Source: Cymbomonas tetramitiformis (lineage: Eukaryota; Chlorophyta; Pyramimonadophyceae; Pyramimonadales; Pyramimonadaceae). From it: a stretch of 64,000 nucleotides of DNA. Shown here piece by piece: positions 1-9,492 of this stretch. The first letter of the stretch is position 1, and the number at the start of each line of letters is the position of its first letter. The position numbers and the translations under genes are program-made. The notes under the pieces were generated by a model. The model had not been told where the DNA came from. It saw only the letters and a list, made by a program, of their open reading frames with translations, and made no database searches. The stretch covers positions 1-64,000 of the forward strand of contig LGRX02003598.1 of the NCBI GenBank assembly GCA_001247695.2, given 5' to 3'.

Positions 1-60
1 TGTGGCATCTCGGACTTTCACCGAGATCTCCAAACCAAGGGTTTGGCGCTCTGTTTTAGG
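1..60. repeat. Fragment of a repeat shared with the 1000-1585 hairpin
   Basis: The first 60 bases share the blocks ACCGAGATCTCCAAACC and GGTTTGGCGCTCTGTTT with 979-1016. The first 13 bases (TGTGGCATCTCGG) are the reverse complement of 1291-1303, in the loop of the hairpin. The window therefore opens inside another copy of that repeat, or at the terminal inverted repeat of an element ending near 1303. Left flank is missing, so the choice cannot be made. Confidence 0.5.
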
Positions 61-119
61 TAACGCCACTAGCACTCTGCAGAAATCTGAAGCCAAATCC
101 TATCGCCTATCTGTGAGGA

Positions 120-960
120 ATGGAAGGTGGAATGGGGGTGGCACGAATGCAGATGAGGCACCGTGACAAGTTTCACAAGTACCTATGGATGACAAAAGGG
201 CCACGGCAGAAGATTGTTAATCCGTTGGTGGTATGGGGGCTCTTCGAAGACGAGATGCGCAGCCTGAGCAAGGGTCAGACGGTTGACGGAGCAGCTTTTG
301 TGGTGCACGATGCGTTCCTCAAGAAATCTTACCAGCTGACCGTGATCCTGGGAATGGTGTATGCCGACTCCGTTATGCGGATAACGATGGGCAGGTTCAT
401 GGGAATTAGCAGTTACCGCGCCGATCCGTACAGTCTGTTTGAGGGAACTGTTGGTCCGGGGGGCGAGGGATGTATTTCCGGGGCTATTTCAAGGAAGTGG
501 AGCAGCAAGGATGGACCAACTCTAAAGGGTCAAAGAAGGTGTGGGCGGACGATGCCGATGCAATGATCACTAAGCAGATGCACGCCTCGATGGTGGCGAG
601 CACAGAATCGGGCGCCAAACCAGCACACGCCACGGGGAGACACGGACGAGGTGCCTTGGAGCGCATTCCGTACTTTGACCCGATGCACGCATATGCCCAC
701 CCATTCGCACATTGTGTGTTGTACGGGAATGTAAAGAGGTGCCTCAAGCTCTGGTTTGGCAAGCTGAGCAACAACACGCACCCTAGGCTGGTTCTGCCGA
801 AAGCGATTGTTGATGAGATCCAACGCCGGGCAGCCCTCATCCAACCGCCTCACGACATAGGCCGCCCGTACCATTGCGTGGTGAAGTACTTGGGTGCGTA
901 CACGTTCAGTCTTCCCTGCTCATCATTTCAGAAAGAGGCTCAAACGCAGCTGCAGGCAGA
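120..960 (+). pseudogene. Tnp2-type (CACTA/En-Spm) transposase, N-terminal/central part, frameshifted
   Basis: Two overlapping frames join into one Tnp2-like protein. 120-566 carries a VDGAAF segment and a stretch matching the family pattern '..vyaD....g...isSYrad' (ILGMVYADSV, GISSYRADPYSLFEG). From about 470 the next frame continues with YFRGYFKEVEQQ, then YFDPMHAYAHPFAHCVLYG and LKLWFGKLSN (the DPMHN..LG..K..L.LW region of Tnp2) and IGRPYHCVVKYLGAYT. The frame changes around the G-rich run near 455-465. The gene is then broken by the hairpin insertion; its next part resumes near 1763. Assignment rests on pattern recognition of the family. It is clearly non-functional as it stands. Confidence 0.6.
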
Positions 961-999
961 AACGATCCTGCTGATTCAACCGAGATCTCCAAACCGCAG

Positions 1000-1585
1000 G
1001 TTTGGCGCTCTGTTTGAGCTAATGCCACTATCGCAATGCAAACTGAAAAAATGTGTCGCCAAAAACATAGGGTTGCCAAGTGTTCGCCAATGTTTTCGAA
1101 GAGATACTCAAATCAAACAAACATGGGCTCTACTCCACGCGAATTTTCGCGCCGAGGAGAACGCTCGTGAGGTCGAAATAGTCCTTTTAATAGCGGATTT
1201 TCCGCTATTAAAAGGTCTGAAAACCTGCGAATCTTTCAAAAAGGAGAGGGTTAGTACAACGCGTGAAAAAACAAGCTTCTATTGTGAAACCCGAGATGCC
1301 ACACAATAGAAGCTTGTTTTTTCACGCATTGTACTAACCCTCTCCTTTTTGAAAGATTCGCAGGTTTTCAGACGCTTTAATAGCGGAAAACCCGCTATTC
1401 AAAGGACTATTTCGACCTCACGAGCGTTTTCCTTGCGAAAATTCGCGTGGAGTAGAGCCCATGTTTGTTTGATTTGAGTATCTCTTCGAAAAGATTGGGG
1501 AACAGTTGGCAACCCTATGTTGTTGGCGACACATTTTTTCAGTTGGCATTGCGATAGTGGCATTAGCTCAAACAGAGCGCCAAAC
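1000..1585. repeat. Foldback element: 285-bp arms around a 15-bp loop
   Basis: Bases 1000-1286 and 1302-1585 are near-perfect reverse complements, for example GTTTGGCGCTCTGTTTGAGC against its complement at 1565-1585, and ACAAGCTTCTATTGTG against its complement next to the loop at 1287-1301. A smaller palindrome (TTTTAATAGCGGA/TCCGCTATTAAAA) is nested in the left arm near 1193-1214. It interrupts the transposase pseudogene. It may be a head-to-head pair of element ends or a foldback transposon. No coding capacity is seen. Confidence 0.85.
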
Positions 1586-1762
1586 GTTGTGCTTATCTGA
1601 AATGACTCGCGACATGTGCAGGGTACGTGAGGGTGCGGCTGTGCCTGACCTATCCATGAACAAGCGCAATGGTGTTTGTCGTTATGGGGAGTGCGTGTGC
1701 TGTTGTGTTAGTTTGTGTAAATCGTACCCGGGGAGGGGTGTTGGGGGGCAGGTATGTGGACC

Positions 1763-2894
1763 ATGGAGGATTTCCTGAATTTCGTGGTATACTACTCACC
1801 TTGGTGTTTGGCGATCTGCTGGTCCATTGGAACATGGTCATGGAGGCTGCCTGACAACACCTGCGGCGGGCGGTGTTGCATTACACGCGAGGGATGGTAA
1901 CAGCAGATAGCCCCCTCACGGAGACGGAGGTACGGCGGGCGCGGGAGGTGGCAAAGGAGCATTTGTGGGAGCACGCCGCGATCATGGAAGATAAGGGCCC
2001 GGCGAAGATGCTTACATTCAACATGCGTCTGGCGGTGGTGCACCTGTTCCGGCAAGAATACTATCTAGGGGATGTGGGTGCGGCCATGGAGTTTTGGGTG
2101 GAACGAGGTATTCAGCGGGCGAAAGGAATCGTGAAAGACTCTCACGTCAAGAACAAGCCTGTGGAGGCCATCATGAATGGGACGTGCGAGAAGCTCGCCC
2201 TGGAGGCATATGTAAGCTTGCATCCAACAATGCGCTCCCTACCGGAGTTAGCCAACGAGCTTTACCCCGGCCAAGCAGCGGTCTCGGCTGGGCTTGTGGA
2301 CCCAGCCGCGGAGGCTAAGACATCTCCTTGCTATTTCATGGTACCGGCAGGCGCGTAGCTCACGACGCACCCGTCCTCGCAAGCTGCTTAGCACAACTGC
2401 AGCATTTGGTTGGCATGCTGCACCCCCGGCAGCAGGGCGCACAGGCATTATGCACGTGCGATATCATTGTGTACTTGAGGATGTCCCTGAATCTGGAGGA
2501 ATTCACGTCTTCCTTGTACACGAGGGCGGAGAAGCGAGTCTCCTACCACGTTTCCATCTCGGACACTGGCTTCGGGAACATGCTCCCGACTGGGCTGGAC
2601 TCCCTATCAGAATTCCCATATGCGAAGGTCCTTGCATACTACCTGGTGATAGACACCGAGAGCCAGCATACGGTGTGCCGTTTGGCCAGTTTGCGAGCGT
2701 ACCGTCAGGTAGAAGATGCATATATGGAGAACCAAGGAGTCGCTGTGCTCGCCAGAAATGATTACGTAGAGCTGCTACTGCCATGCGCGCTCATCGGAAC
2801 GAAGGCATTATTCGTTGAAACAAAGAGTAAAGACACGGGCGACAACCTCTACCATGCGGTGCACCTGCTGCGTGAGATCCAAGGCATTCATTGA
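1763..2894 (+). pseudogene. Tnp2-type transposase, C-terminal part (DUF4218-like and following region), frameshifted
   Basis: Continuation of the broken transposase in three frames. MEDFLNFVVYYSPW (1763 on) corresponds to the 'W..F..ysp.lL' segment. 1873-2358 resembles DUF4218: LTFNMRLAVVHLFRQEYYLG and VERGIQRAKGIVKDSHVKNK, the conserved E..i...K......K segment before the PE.. helix. 2328-2894 holds the C-terminal region with FTSSLYTRAEKRVSYHV, then LASLRAYRQVED and LLLPCALIGTKALFVETK, ending in a stop at 2894. At least two frame changes remain even without the hairpin. Introns could explain some but not the hairpin interruption. Confidence 0.55.
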
Positions 2895-3260
2895 TCCCCT
2901 TCCGCGCTTCGTTCAGGTAATAAGAATGTGAACTTTCCTGTGGTATCGTACGTGCCATTTTCTCGTAGGCTGCTCGAAAAAGTCACAAGCGGCAAGGGGT
3001 GTAAGTTACTGAGAATCTGGGGTGGGATGCGCAGCTTCCAGGCCTTCTCTCAACTGCAACGGCGAGCAGTCCCCGACGTTCCCAACGGTGCTGCAGATCT
3101 ATCTACGGCAGCAGAATCATTCGCCTGTCACTCTGCACGTGTATGTCACAAAGCCACGTGGGTCATACTACATAGATAGATAGATAGTTAACTGGAAGCT
3201 GGATGGAATGGGTTGCATCCCATAGTAGTGTACGTACCCAGCTGCTGACTGCTTGATTGA

Positions 3261-3293
3261 AGGGTTTTAGGGTTTTAGGGTTTAAACCCTAAA
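3261..3293 (+). repeat. Interstitial telomere-like TTTAGGG tract
   Basis: AGGGTTTTAGGGTTTTAGGG followed by the inverted TTTAAACCCTAAA: degenerate plant/green-alga-type telomere units meeting head to head over about 33 bp. Confidence 0.6.
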
Positions 3294-3658
3294 TATGGAA
3301 CCAGTCACAATGTTACATTTGTAAATATCTGTGCGATGGGAAGCATTGTCCTGCCTACACGTGTCTTCTTAACAGCCAATTACGTGCATGCATGTGTATA
3401 CAATCTTTAAATATCCAGCATATAGCTTTCTTACACGTGTGCATATCTCCTACATTCCAGCCAATCACGTGCTTACATTTGGATAAGATTCTTAAGTTTT
3501 CTTAAGTTATCCTTGAGCCATGTGGACAATATCCTCCTACCAAGAAGCTTCCACGTACTTACATTTTCTTAAGTTCTCTTAAGTATAATTCTTAAGTATA
3601 CTGTCGGCCAATAGCTAACTGTACCGATTTAAATATGCATAGTGTGGGTTTATATCGA

Positions 3659-3722
3659 AAACTTAAGAAAACTTAAGAAAACTTAAGAAAAACTTAAGAA
3701 AACTTAAGAAAACTTAAGAAAG
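3659..3722. repeat. Tandem array of AACTTAAGAAA
   Basis: Six to seven 10-11 bp units of ACTTAAGAAA in direct tandem; each contains the palindrome CTTAAG. Confidence 0.85.
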
Positions 3723-4076
3723 TACTTGCAGAAGTGTTGATGGCCGCCATGAACTAGAACCTGCATGAGTGCATACAGAATTTAGACTTAGAAATAGCTC
3801 GAACCCGTGTGTTTTGAGCAGTGAGCACACGTGATGCTACGTAGCTGTATTCCTATGCTTTAAGCTAGGTTGTATCTTTTACTGTAAAAGATACAGAATT
3901 GTAATATGTTTCTGTGTTAGCGTATTTTCTAGCTTATGACTTGGTTTTCTTGGCAGCCGAGGTCTTCGCATGGTCAGCACTCACCTGCTGTCAAGGCTGA
4001 AGTAACCTTGCTCCACATTTCTGGGACGCCATGTTTATCTTGTCACAAACTAGAAAGCTGCAAGCTAGAAACTGTA

Positions 4077-4145
4077 TACATATCGATTCCATCGATATAT
4101 CGATATATCGGAATTCTTGCAGTGATATCGGTATTGATCGATTAG
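4077..4145. repeat. ATCGAT-rich tract, left part
   Basis: Repeated ATATCGAT units (CATCGATATATCGATATATCGG, then GGTATTGATCGATTAG). The same kind of sequence continues at 7528-7710, on the other side of the LTR element, so this looks like one tract split by that insertion. Confidence 0.55.
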
Positions 4146-4150
4146 AGTGT

Positions 4151-4342
4151 TGCTGGATTCAGTGACCCGTAGGTCATACCTTACTCTGACTCCCGTTAGC
4201 TGTACCAGTACTCGTACAATACTAGGTGACAGATACCTAGGTCACAGACGGCTTATATTCGTTTAACTCTTATAATCAGTTTACACTTGTATGAAAAGTA
4301 TTCAGTGACCACTCGATATAATATGGTATATTATATCCCACA
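4151..4342 (+). repeat. 5' LTR of the gag-only element
   Basis: 192 bp, TGCTGGATTCAG to TATCCCACA, matching 7327-7518. Contains GATATAATATGGTATATTATATC, an AT-rich palindrome that could serve as promoter core (inference). Confidence 0.9.
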
Positions 4343-4713
4343 GGTTATGGGGTATTACCCCGCTTTTCTCACTGCTGACTTTGCCATGATTGGCTAAACT
4401 TTTCCGCTTGGCGGGGCGTTGGGGCCTCGCGAGGTGTTCAATCGGCCACTTTAGGGCGTGCGGTTTAAGCTAAGTTGCGGTGAGATTTCGGATTGGGACT
4501 TTCGGCAACTTCTTCGAGTGTCCGCGTTGGATTTCGTTTTTTGACTTGGACTGATCACCCCTGTCGACATCTCCTTGGCCGTCGCGTATTCGACTTCGTT
4601 GATTTCGTTCGACCCCATCTTGTACTTACTCCGCAACTGCATTACCGTCGCCCGCCACCTTACGATTTGCGCCTCGCCTTTTCCCCAACCCCCTCCTATA
4701 GGAATTTATTCTG

Positions 4714-7122
4714 ATGACTTCATCCTCGGTTGGTACACCTGCCGTGGGCGCTAGAATGCGCCTTGATTCAATTTTTGCTAGGAACGTGGGTGCTCGCTAT
4801 ACGAGCACCCCGCAGTCAGCGAAGGTCGTGCTCGCTGCTGCTGACAGGACACGCGGCAATGCCGTGTTACAATCGTCCTGGGACACTGACGTTGTGAAGC
4901 GTGTCGCGAAGGACACATTGGGAACGAAGGCGTCTTCGTTTTCAGGGAGTGAACCACATCGTCAACTACTTTCTTGGGATTCCTTGGTGATTGCCTTGGA
5001 GGCATCTTTTGTCAACAAGGACAACGCCAACGAGGACATCTTTGACCTCGTGGACGTCACCAAAGAGGTTCACCCGATCTTCAACGACATTTTACTTCGT
5101 GCGTTGGTCTCTTTGACAACACCCCACTCTCCAGCTCGAAGGTGGGTTGACGCTTCGGCTCGGATTTCTCCGCGCGACGGTAAGCGTGCCCTCCTTGAGA
5201 TCACCAAGCGGCTGCTGCCGCCTGGGCATCGGCCGCTCCGCCATCACGAGGAGCTCTTGAGCATTTCTTTTGGGTCCTCTGTTGATCCAGAGCCCTTAGT
5301 GGCCCAATTTGATGAGTGCCTAAAGGCTATCGCGGCTAGCGGAGCAGGCCCTCTGGACGACGAGGCAGCCAAGAGGCAGCTCCTGGCGGCACTGGACACC
5401 GAATTTTACAAGGAGGTAATCACCCCGCTTCGCCTGGACACTGAGTTGGCGAAGGTGAGCATCGAGGAAGTTTACACTCACATTCTAGAGGTGTGGTGGT
5501 GTGCGAACCCTAATGGCCCTCCTACCCGCCCCAAGGCAGCCGCGCCTATCCCGACGCACACGCCTCTCGGATTGGCTTACGCAGGTGGGGAGCCGAGTGA
5601 CGTCTCGGGCTTCCTCGAGGAATTCGCTCGTATCATTGGTGAGGCCTCTGCCCTGCTTGCCTCCCTCCGTCATGACGAGCGCGAGATTGCACGAGACACG
5701 CCGCCGCCACGGAATGATTCTCACCGTCCGCATGGAGGCGGTGGTGTGAGATTTCCACCGTCCAAGTGGCGTGATGAGCGAAACCGTCGTACGGACGGTA
5801 AATTTCACGGACGTGACCGTCGCGTGGGATGGAAGCACCGCTTCGGAGCATCCCCACTCCCGAAAGGCGGGAATTGGCCTCAGGGTATTAGGGCGCAGGG
5901 TGCTAGGAGCATCTCGTTTCACTCTGCATCCTCGGCCTTCGTACAGGAGTGCCCACTCTGCCCTGGGCACTTTCACGACACTGCACGTTGCCCTGAGGTG
6001 TGTGGTTCGTGCGATGTTGACCTACGTGATGCCGCCATGGACTTGGACGAGGTGGTTTCGGCCTTCCAAACCGCCTTCGACAACGAGAACGACGAGGACT
6101 TCGCTGACTTATGCCACGAGCACGACCAGCCACTGGTGCGTACCGATCCTGAGCCCTTCACCTACCCGGTGCGGCACGACGTGGGATTACGTGCCCACTA
6201 TGCGGGCTTGGGTCATGGTGCTTCGGGCGACGGCATGGAGGGTGTGCTCTCGGATGCACGAGGCGTCCTTGAGTCCCTGCGGTCTGCGGCTACGGCTGCA
6301 CAGGTCGGTGGTGCTACCGCCGCTGGTAAGCAACCGCCGCTGCACATCGGTACTTTGTCTGTACCGCAGGTGGTGTGCGATGCGCCACCACCTGCCAATC
6401 ACGAGATCGGCGCTGGGCTCCACCCGGTTTCGGCATCGGACCCTGCTTCTTTCGGGTCCCCTTTCGAGGAGCCACTCCATGTCTCTTTTATGGACCGGGT
6501 AATGCCTGCATGCTCTAACACCTCCCTTAAATTGTGCTCAATTGACTCGGTACACGAGTCGATTCACCCGGGAGAGCTTTCCGTAATCGACGATGACGAC
6601 GACTCCGACGGTTTCTCACATTCCGGAGACGAGATTCCCTCGGCCCCACCGGCTGCACGGTCACGTGTCGGTGTGGCAACATTGCCGAGGGTCTTCTCCT
6701 TTGCATCTCTAGCCCTGCCCGCACTCATGTGTCTTGCATGTGTGTCAGCGGTTCAGGGTTCGGTGGTGCTCGATCGAGCCCCTGAATTCACCGCAGCGGT
6801 ACATCCCGCTGGGGTGACTGCCAACAGTCTGTCTGCCTTGCCGTACACTTTTCCTTTCGGCAGGCCTTTTCCTTTTGAAGTTTCGGCAGGCTTGGACTCG
6901 GATTTTTACTTTTGTGGATTCCTAAATTTGCTCTACGAGTCTTCTTCTGGACTCTGGCTTCTGGATTATGGTTCTGGCTTCTGGTTCTGGACTCTGGCTT
7001 CTGGACTCTGGTTCTGGATTATGACTTCTGGACTCTGGTTCTGGCTGAACATCTTTGACTCTGACAACATCTTCAGCACTGGTGAACTCTGCAGCTTTGT
7101 GGACCACTTTGAAAGTGGCTGA
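4714..7122 (+). CDS. Gag polyprotein of LTR retrotransposon, Copia-like (802 aa)
   Basis: Single ATG-initiated ORF. Residues about 150-265 follow the Copia-type gag (UBN2-like) pattern: DGKRALLEITKRLL, FDECLKAIAASG, AKRQLLAALDTEFYKEV, SIEEVYTHILEVW. A CCHC zinc knuckle (CPLCPGHFHDTARC, exact CX2CX4HX4C) lies at about residue 414, followed by an acidic, low-complexity region. The C-terminus has an unusual Trp/Gly/Leu-rich repeat (SGLWLLDYGSGFWFW and similar), encoded by a degenerate TCTGGACTCTGGTTC minisatellite. No pol domains follow before the 3' LTR. Function inferred: particle protein for packaging. Confidence 0.75.
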   Translation: MTSSSVGTPAVGARMRLDSIFARNVGARYTSTPQSAKVVLAAADRTRGNAVLQSSWDTDVVKRVAKDTLGTKASSFSGSEPHRQLLSWDSLVIALEASFVNKDNANEDIFDLVDVTKEVHPIFNDILLRALVSLTTPHSPARRWVDASARISPRDGKRALLEITKRLLPPGHRPLRHHEELLSISFGSSVDPEPLVAQFDECLKAIAASGAGPLDDEAAKRQLLAALDTEFYKEVITPLRLDTELAKVSIEEVYTHILEVWWCANPNGPPTRPKAAAPIPTHTPLGLAYAGGEPSDVSGFLEEFARIIGEASALLASLRHDEREIARDTPPPRNDSHRPHGGGGVRFPPSKWRDERNRRTDGKFHGRDRRVGWKHRFGASPLPKGGNWPQGIRAQGARSISFHSASSAFVQECPLCPGHFHDTARCPEVCGSCDVDLRDAAMDLDEVVSAFQTAFDNENDEDFADLCHEHDQPLVRTDPEPFTYPVRHDVGLRAHYAGLGHGASGDGMEGVLSDARGVLESLRSAATAAQVGGATAAGKQPPLHIGTLSVPQVVCDAPPPANHEIGAGLHPVSASDPASFGSPFEEPLHVSFMDRVMPACSNTSLKLCSIDSVHESIHPGELSVIDDDDDSDGFSHSGDEIPSAPPAARSRVGVATLPRVFSFASLALPALMCLACVSAVQGSVVLDRAPEFTAAVHPAGVTANSLSALPYTFPFGRPFPFEVSAGLDSDFYFCGFLNLLYESSSGLWLLDYGSGFWFWTLASGLWFWIMTSGLWFWLNIFDSDNIFSTGELCSFVDHFESG
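6935..7045 (+). repeat. Minisatellite CTGG(A/C)(T/C)TCTGG inside gag
   Basis: About 18-bp degenerate units (TTCTGGACTCTGG, TTCTGGATTATGG) in frame, encoding Ser-Gly-Leu/Phe-Trp repeats. Confidence 0.7.
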
Positions 7123-7326
7123 GTGGCTGTGAGATTGAGCTGTAGGAACTTAGCTTGTGAGCGGTATCCTAGCAGCAGTTTTAGGAAGAGACCGCCCTGG
7201 CTAAAGCACAGGCCTCCCTCTAGCAGTTTCCAGCCCCTAGCTGTTTGTTGTTTCGGAACAATTTGATTTGTCTGTGCTCCGCTCTCTGCCACCTGTAACA
7301 GCACTATGTACAGTCACAGGGTGGTG

Positions 7327-7518
7327 TGCTGGATTCAGTGACCCGTAGGTCATACCTTACTCTGACTCCCGTTAGCTGTACCAGTACTTGTACAGTGCTA
7401 GGTGACAGATACCTAGGTCACAGACGGCTTATATTCGTTTAACTCTTATAATCAGTTTACACTTGTATGAAAAGTATTCAGTGACCACTCGATATAATAC
7501 GGTATATTATATCCCACA
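7327..7518 (+). repeat. 3' LTR of the gag-only element
   Basis: 192 bp copy of 4151-4342; followed immediately by the target duplication AGTGT. Confidence 0.9.
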
Positions 7519-7527
7519 AGTGTGTAG

Positions 7528-7710
7528 AAATCGGTATCGATTGATTACGGTGTTAAAAAATCAGAATCGATTGATTAGTGCATTAGAAAAATCGAAATCG
7601 ATTTATTACTAGAAGAACTAATATCGAAATCGATCAATTTGTGAATCCAGAATAATCGGAATCGATCAATTGTTAATTTGAAATAATCGAAATCGATCGA
7701 TTAAGCCGAT
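7528..7710. repeat. Degenerate tandem repeat of AATCGAAATCGATYGATTA
   Basis: Five or so units of about 35-40 bp, each containing (A)ATCG(A/G)AATCGAT(C/T)(G/A)ATT. Matches the tract at 4077-4145. Confidence 0.7.
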
Positions 7711-7896
7711 CCCAACCGATACCGAACCTTGATCGACGGTAGAGTTCAAAATTAATTTGACTAAATGGACGACGATAAAGGGCAACGTCTATCACAAACA
7801 TTGTCAAGCACTGCTCAACATTGTCAAGCGGCGCTCGTGGATAGCTAATGAACTGTCGATCTTTGGGTTAGTAGGGGATCAACGCAAGACAAGTTA

Positions 7897-8888
7897 CAGT
7901 AGTCTCTCAAATATAAGAATATCCGATTATAAGAAACTCGCCCCGGAAGAACGAACTCAAAAATCGCTTAGAATACTTGCCCCAAACCTTTTTTTTTTGG
8001 TCATATTCTTAAATTTCGACCTGAAAAAAAAAAGAATATATAGGGCAGACTTCTCGAGGGGTATTCTTATTTTCATAACCGGTTTTGCGTGTTTAAGAAT
8101 AAACTCCCGATGTTGAATGTATAGATTGATATCGACTTGAATTGGGTGATGCAGGAAATAAACCCAGATTGGGACGTTGTGTCCGAGTGCTCCAGGAAAT
8201 GGAGGAGTACTGTACGTTGCACCTTTATTCCTAACACGATGCTAAAGGGTGCAACCAATAATGCTCGCAATGTAATATATTACTACATTTAATCTGGCAA
8301 AATGATACAGTATATAAGCCAAGCAAAGAGTGCCGCGCTAGATATTATGTGTTCATATTATAGCAAGGCAATGCTGTCGTAAAGTGTCACTGGGCAATAA
8401 TAAACACCCGCGATAAATGGTTGTAGGTGTAGGGACCTGTATCGGGACCTGTTGTGAAGGGGGCTCTGCCGGTGTTGGGGTATGTAACACGGACTTGATC
8501 ACCGAGCTGCGCAACTCTTCAAATTGAGACTAGCTAATTAATCCATCAGAGAAATCCTCTTTCAGAAGCCGAAGCCTCTTCCGTGGCTGGTCGTCCATAC
8601 TTATAGTGATTTTTTACAAGACACGCTTAATTTTGTCGATTCAAACTTGAGGCAGCCGCAAATTTCGAATCGCGAAATTAAGAATAAATGGGGCGATCGA
8701 TATTTGGTCGAATTTTAGGAATATTTATGCCCTTTTCCATGTTTAAGAATATATGGGGCAGATTCGCCCAATATGGATTCTTATCACGACCCACGTGTTA
8801 AGAATTAAATTGGCGAAATTCTCAAAATCTTTAGAATATTCACCCCCGCACCTGATTCTCCGACATTCTTATATCCGAGAGACTACTG
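7897..8888. mobile_element. Non-autonomous pogo/Tc1-mariner-type element
   Basis: Terminal inverted repeats CAGTAGTCTCTC(A/G)(A/G)ATATAAGAAT at both ends, flanked by the target duplication TA (7895-7896 and 8889-8890). Further TAAGAATA...GGGGC motifs lie inside both ends (7913-8060 and 8680-8850), a layout typical of pogo/Tigger-like families. The interior has no DDE transposase; the ORF crossing its left end is fortuitous. 992 bp in all. Confidence 0.8.
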
Positions 8889-8894
8889 TACTGT

Positions 8895-8990
8895 AGTTGT
8901 CAGGCACGGCGTGTCTTGACAATGCGCACGTTGGCGAACTTGTTGTTGAACGTTGGCGTGCGCATTGTCAAGACAGGCAGTGCCTGACAA
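8895..8990. repeat. Hairpin-forming inverted repeat
   Basis: GTTGTCAGGCACGGCGTGTC...CAATGCGCACG pairs with CGTGCGCATTGTC...GTGCCTGACAAC: arms of about 36 bp with three mismatches around a 20-bp loop. It lies between the TA of the pogo-like element and the first base of the YR retrotransposon. The related word AACATTGTCAAGC occurs twice near 7797-7832. Confidence 0.75.
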
Positions 8991-8993
8991 CTA

Positions 8994-9443
8994 GTGTAAA
9001 TAATTGAGAAATTTATTTCTAAATTATTTTGGAAGTACGGGGGAGAAAATTTCTGCTTGCAAAAAATGAGCCCGAGGCTCGACGAGGACATGTGAATTTT
9101 TTGCGGATTTTCTCCCGAGGATTTCTCAAGGCAGAGCCGAGCAATCCGCGGGGTCGACTTCTCTGTGTTCTGATTGGCTACGGGGTCACGGGGGAACCGT
9201 GACAGTCGAGTCAGATCTGTGTTCAGGCAGAGCCGGAACACAGAGGTGCTTTCTGATTGGTTGAGCGACATCTGTGTTCATGCGGAGCATGCGACACAGA
9301 TGTCCAGTTTGCAAGCTTGTGTCGCTTGGGCGGAGCCCGTGAAGATGAAGAGACTTTCGGAGCTTTTGAAATAAGCTGCGACAGTTCACTTCACTTCATT
9401 CTGCGAGAACTTCGGGCTCCGAGTCTACCAATTCAAAAAGTTT
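8994..9443 (+). repeat. Split direct repeat A1
   Basis: 450 bp beginning GTGTAAATAATTGAG and ending CAATTCAAAAAGTTT; copy at 19008-19457 with no difference noticed. Probably contains the element's promoter (inference from position). Confidence 0.9.
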
Positions 9444-9492
9444 TGAAATTTTCGAAAAAGTTCTCGTGGAATATTTTAAGCGTTAAGCAGCA

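Larger units (their letters stand above)
2895..4076. other. AT-rich spacer without recognisable genes
   Basis: Only short random ORFs. It holds a telomere-like tract, an ACTTAAGAAA tandem array, and scattered palindromic CTTAAG motifs near 3495-3595. Nothing else supportable is seen. Confidence 0.6.
4151..7518 (+). mobile_element. Complete but non-autonomous LTR retrotransposon (gag only)
   Basis: Two 192-bp direct repeats (4151-4342 and 7327-7518) start TG and end CA. They are flanked by the 5-bp target duplication AGTGT at 4146-4150 and 7519-7523. The 3.37 kb element carries one long ORF with a gag zinc knuckle and no protease, reverse transcriptase or integrase. Such an element would need enzymes in trans. 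LTRs differ at only a few positions (for example CTCGTACAATAC versus CTTGTACAGTGC), indicating fairly recent insertion. No convincing tRNA primer-binding site follows the 5' LTR. Confidence 0.9.

Noticed and set aside
484..874. Minus-strand ORFs over the Tnp2 pseudogene
   Set aside because: Shadows of the plus-strand frame that matches the Tnp2 family.
7757..8116. 119-aa ORF across the left end of the pogo-like element
   Set aside because: Crosses an element boundary, is AT-rich and has no transposase motif.
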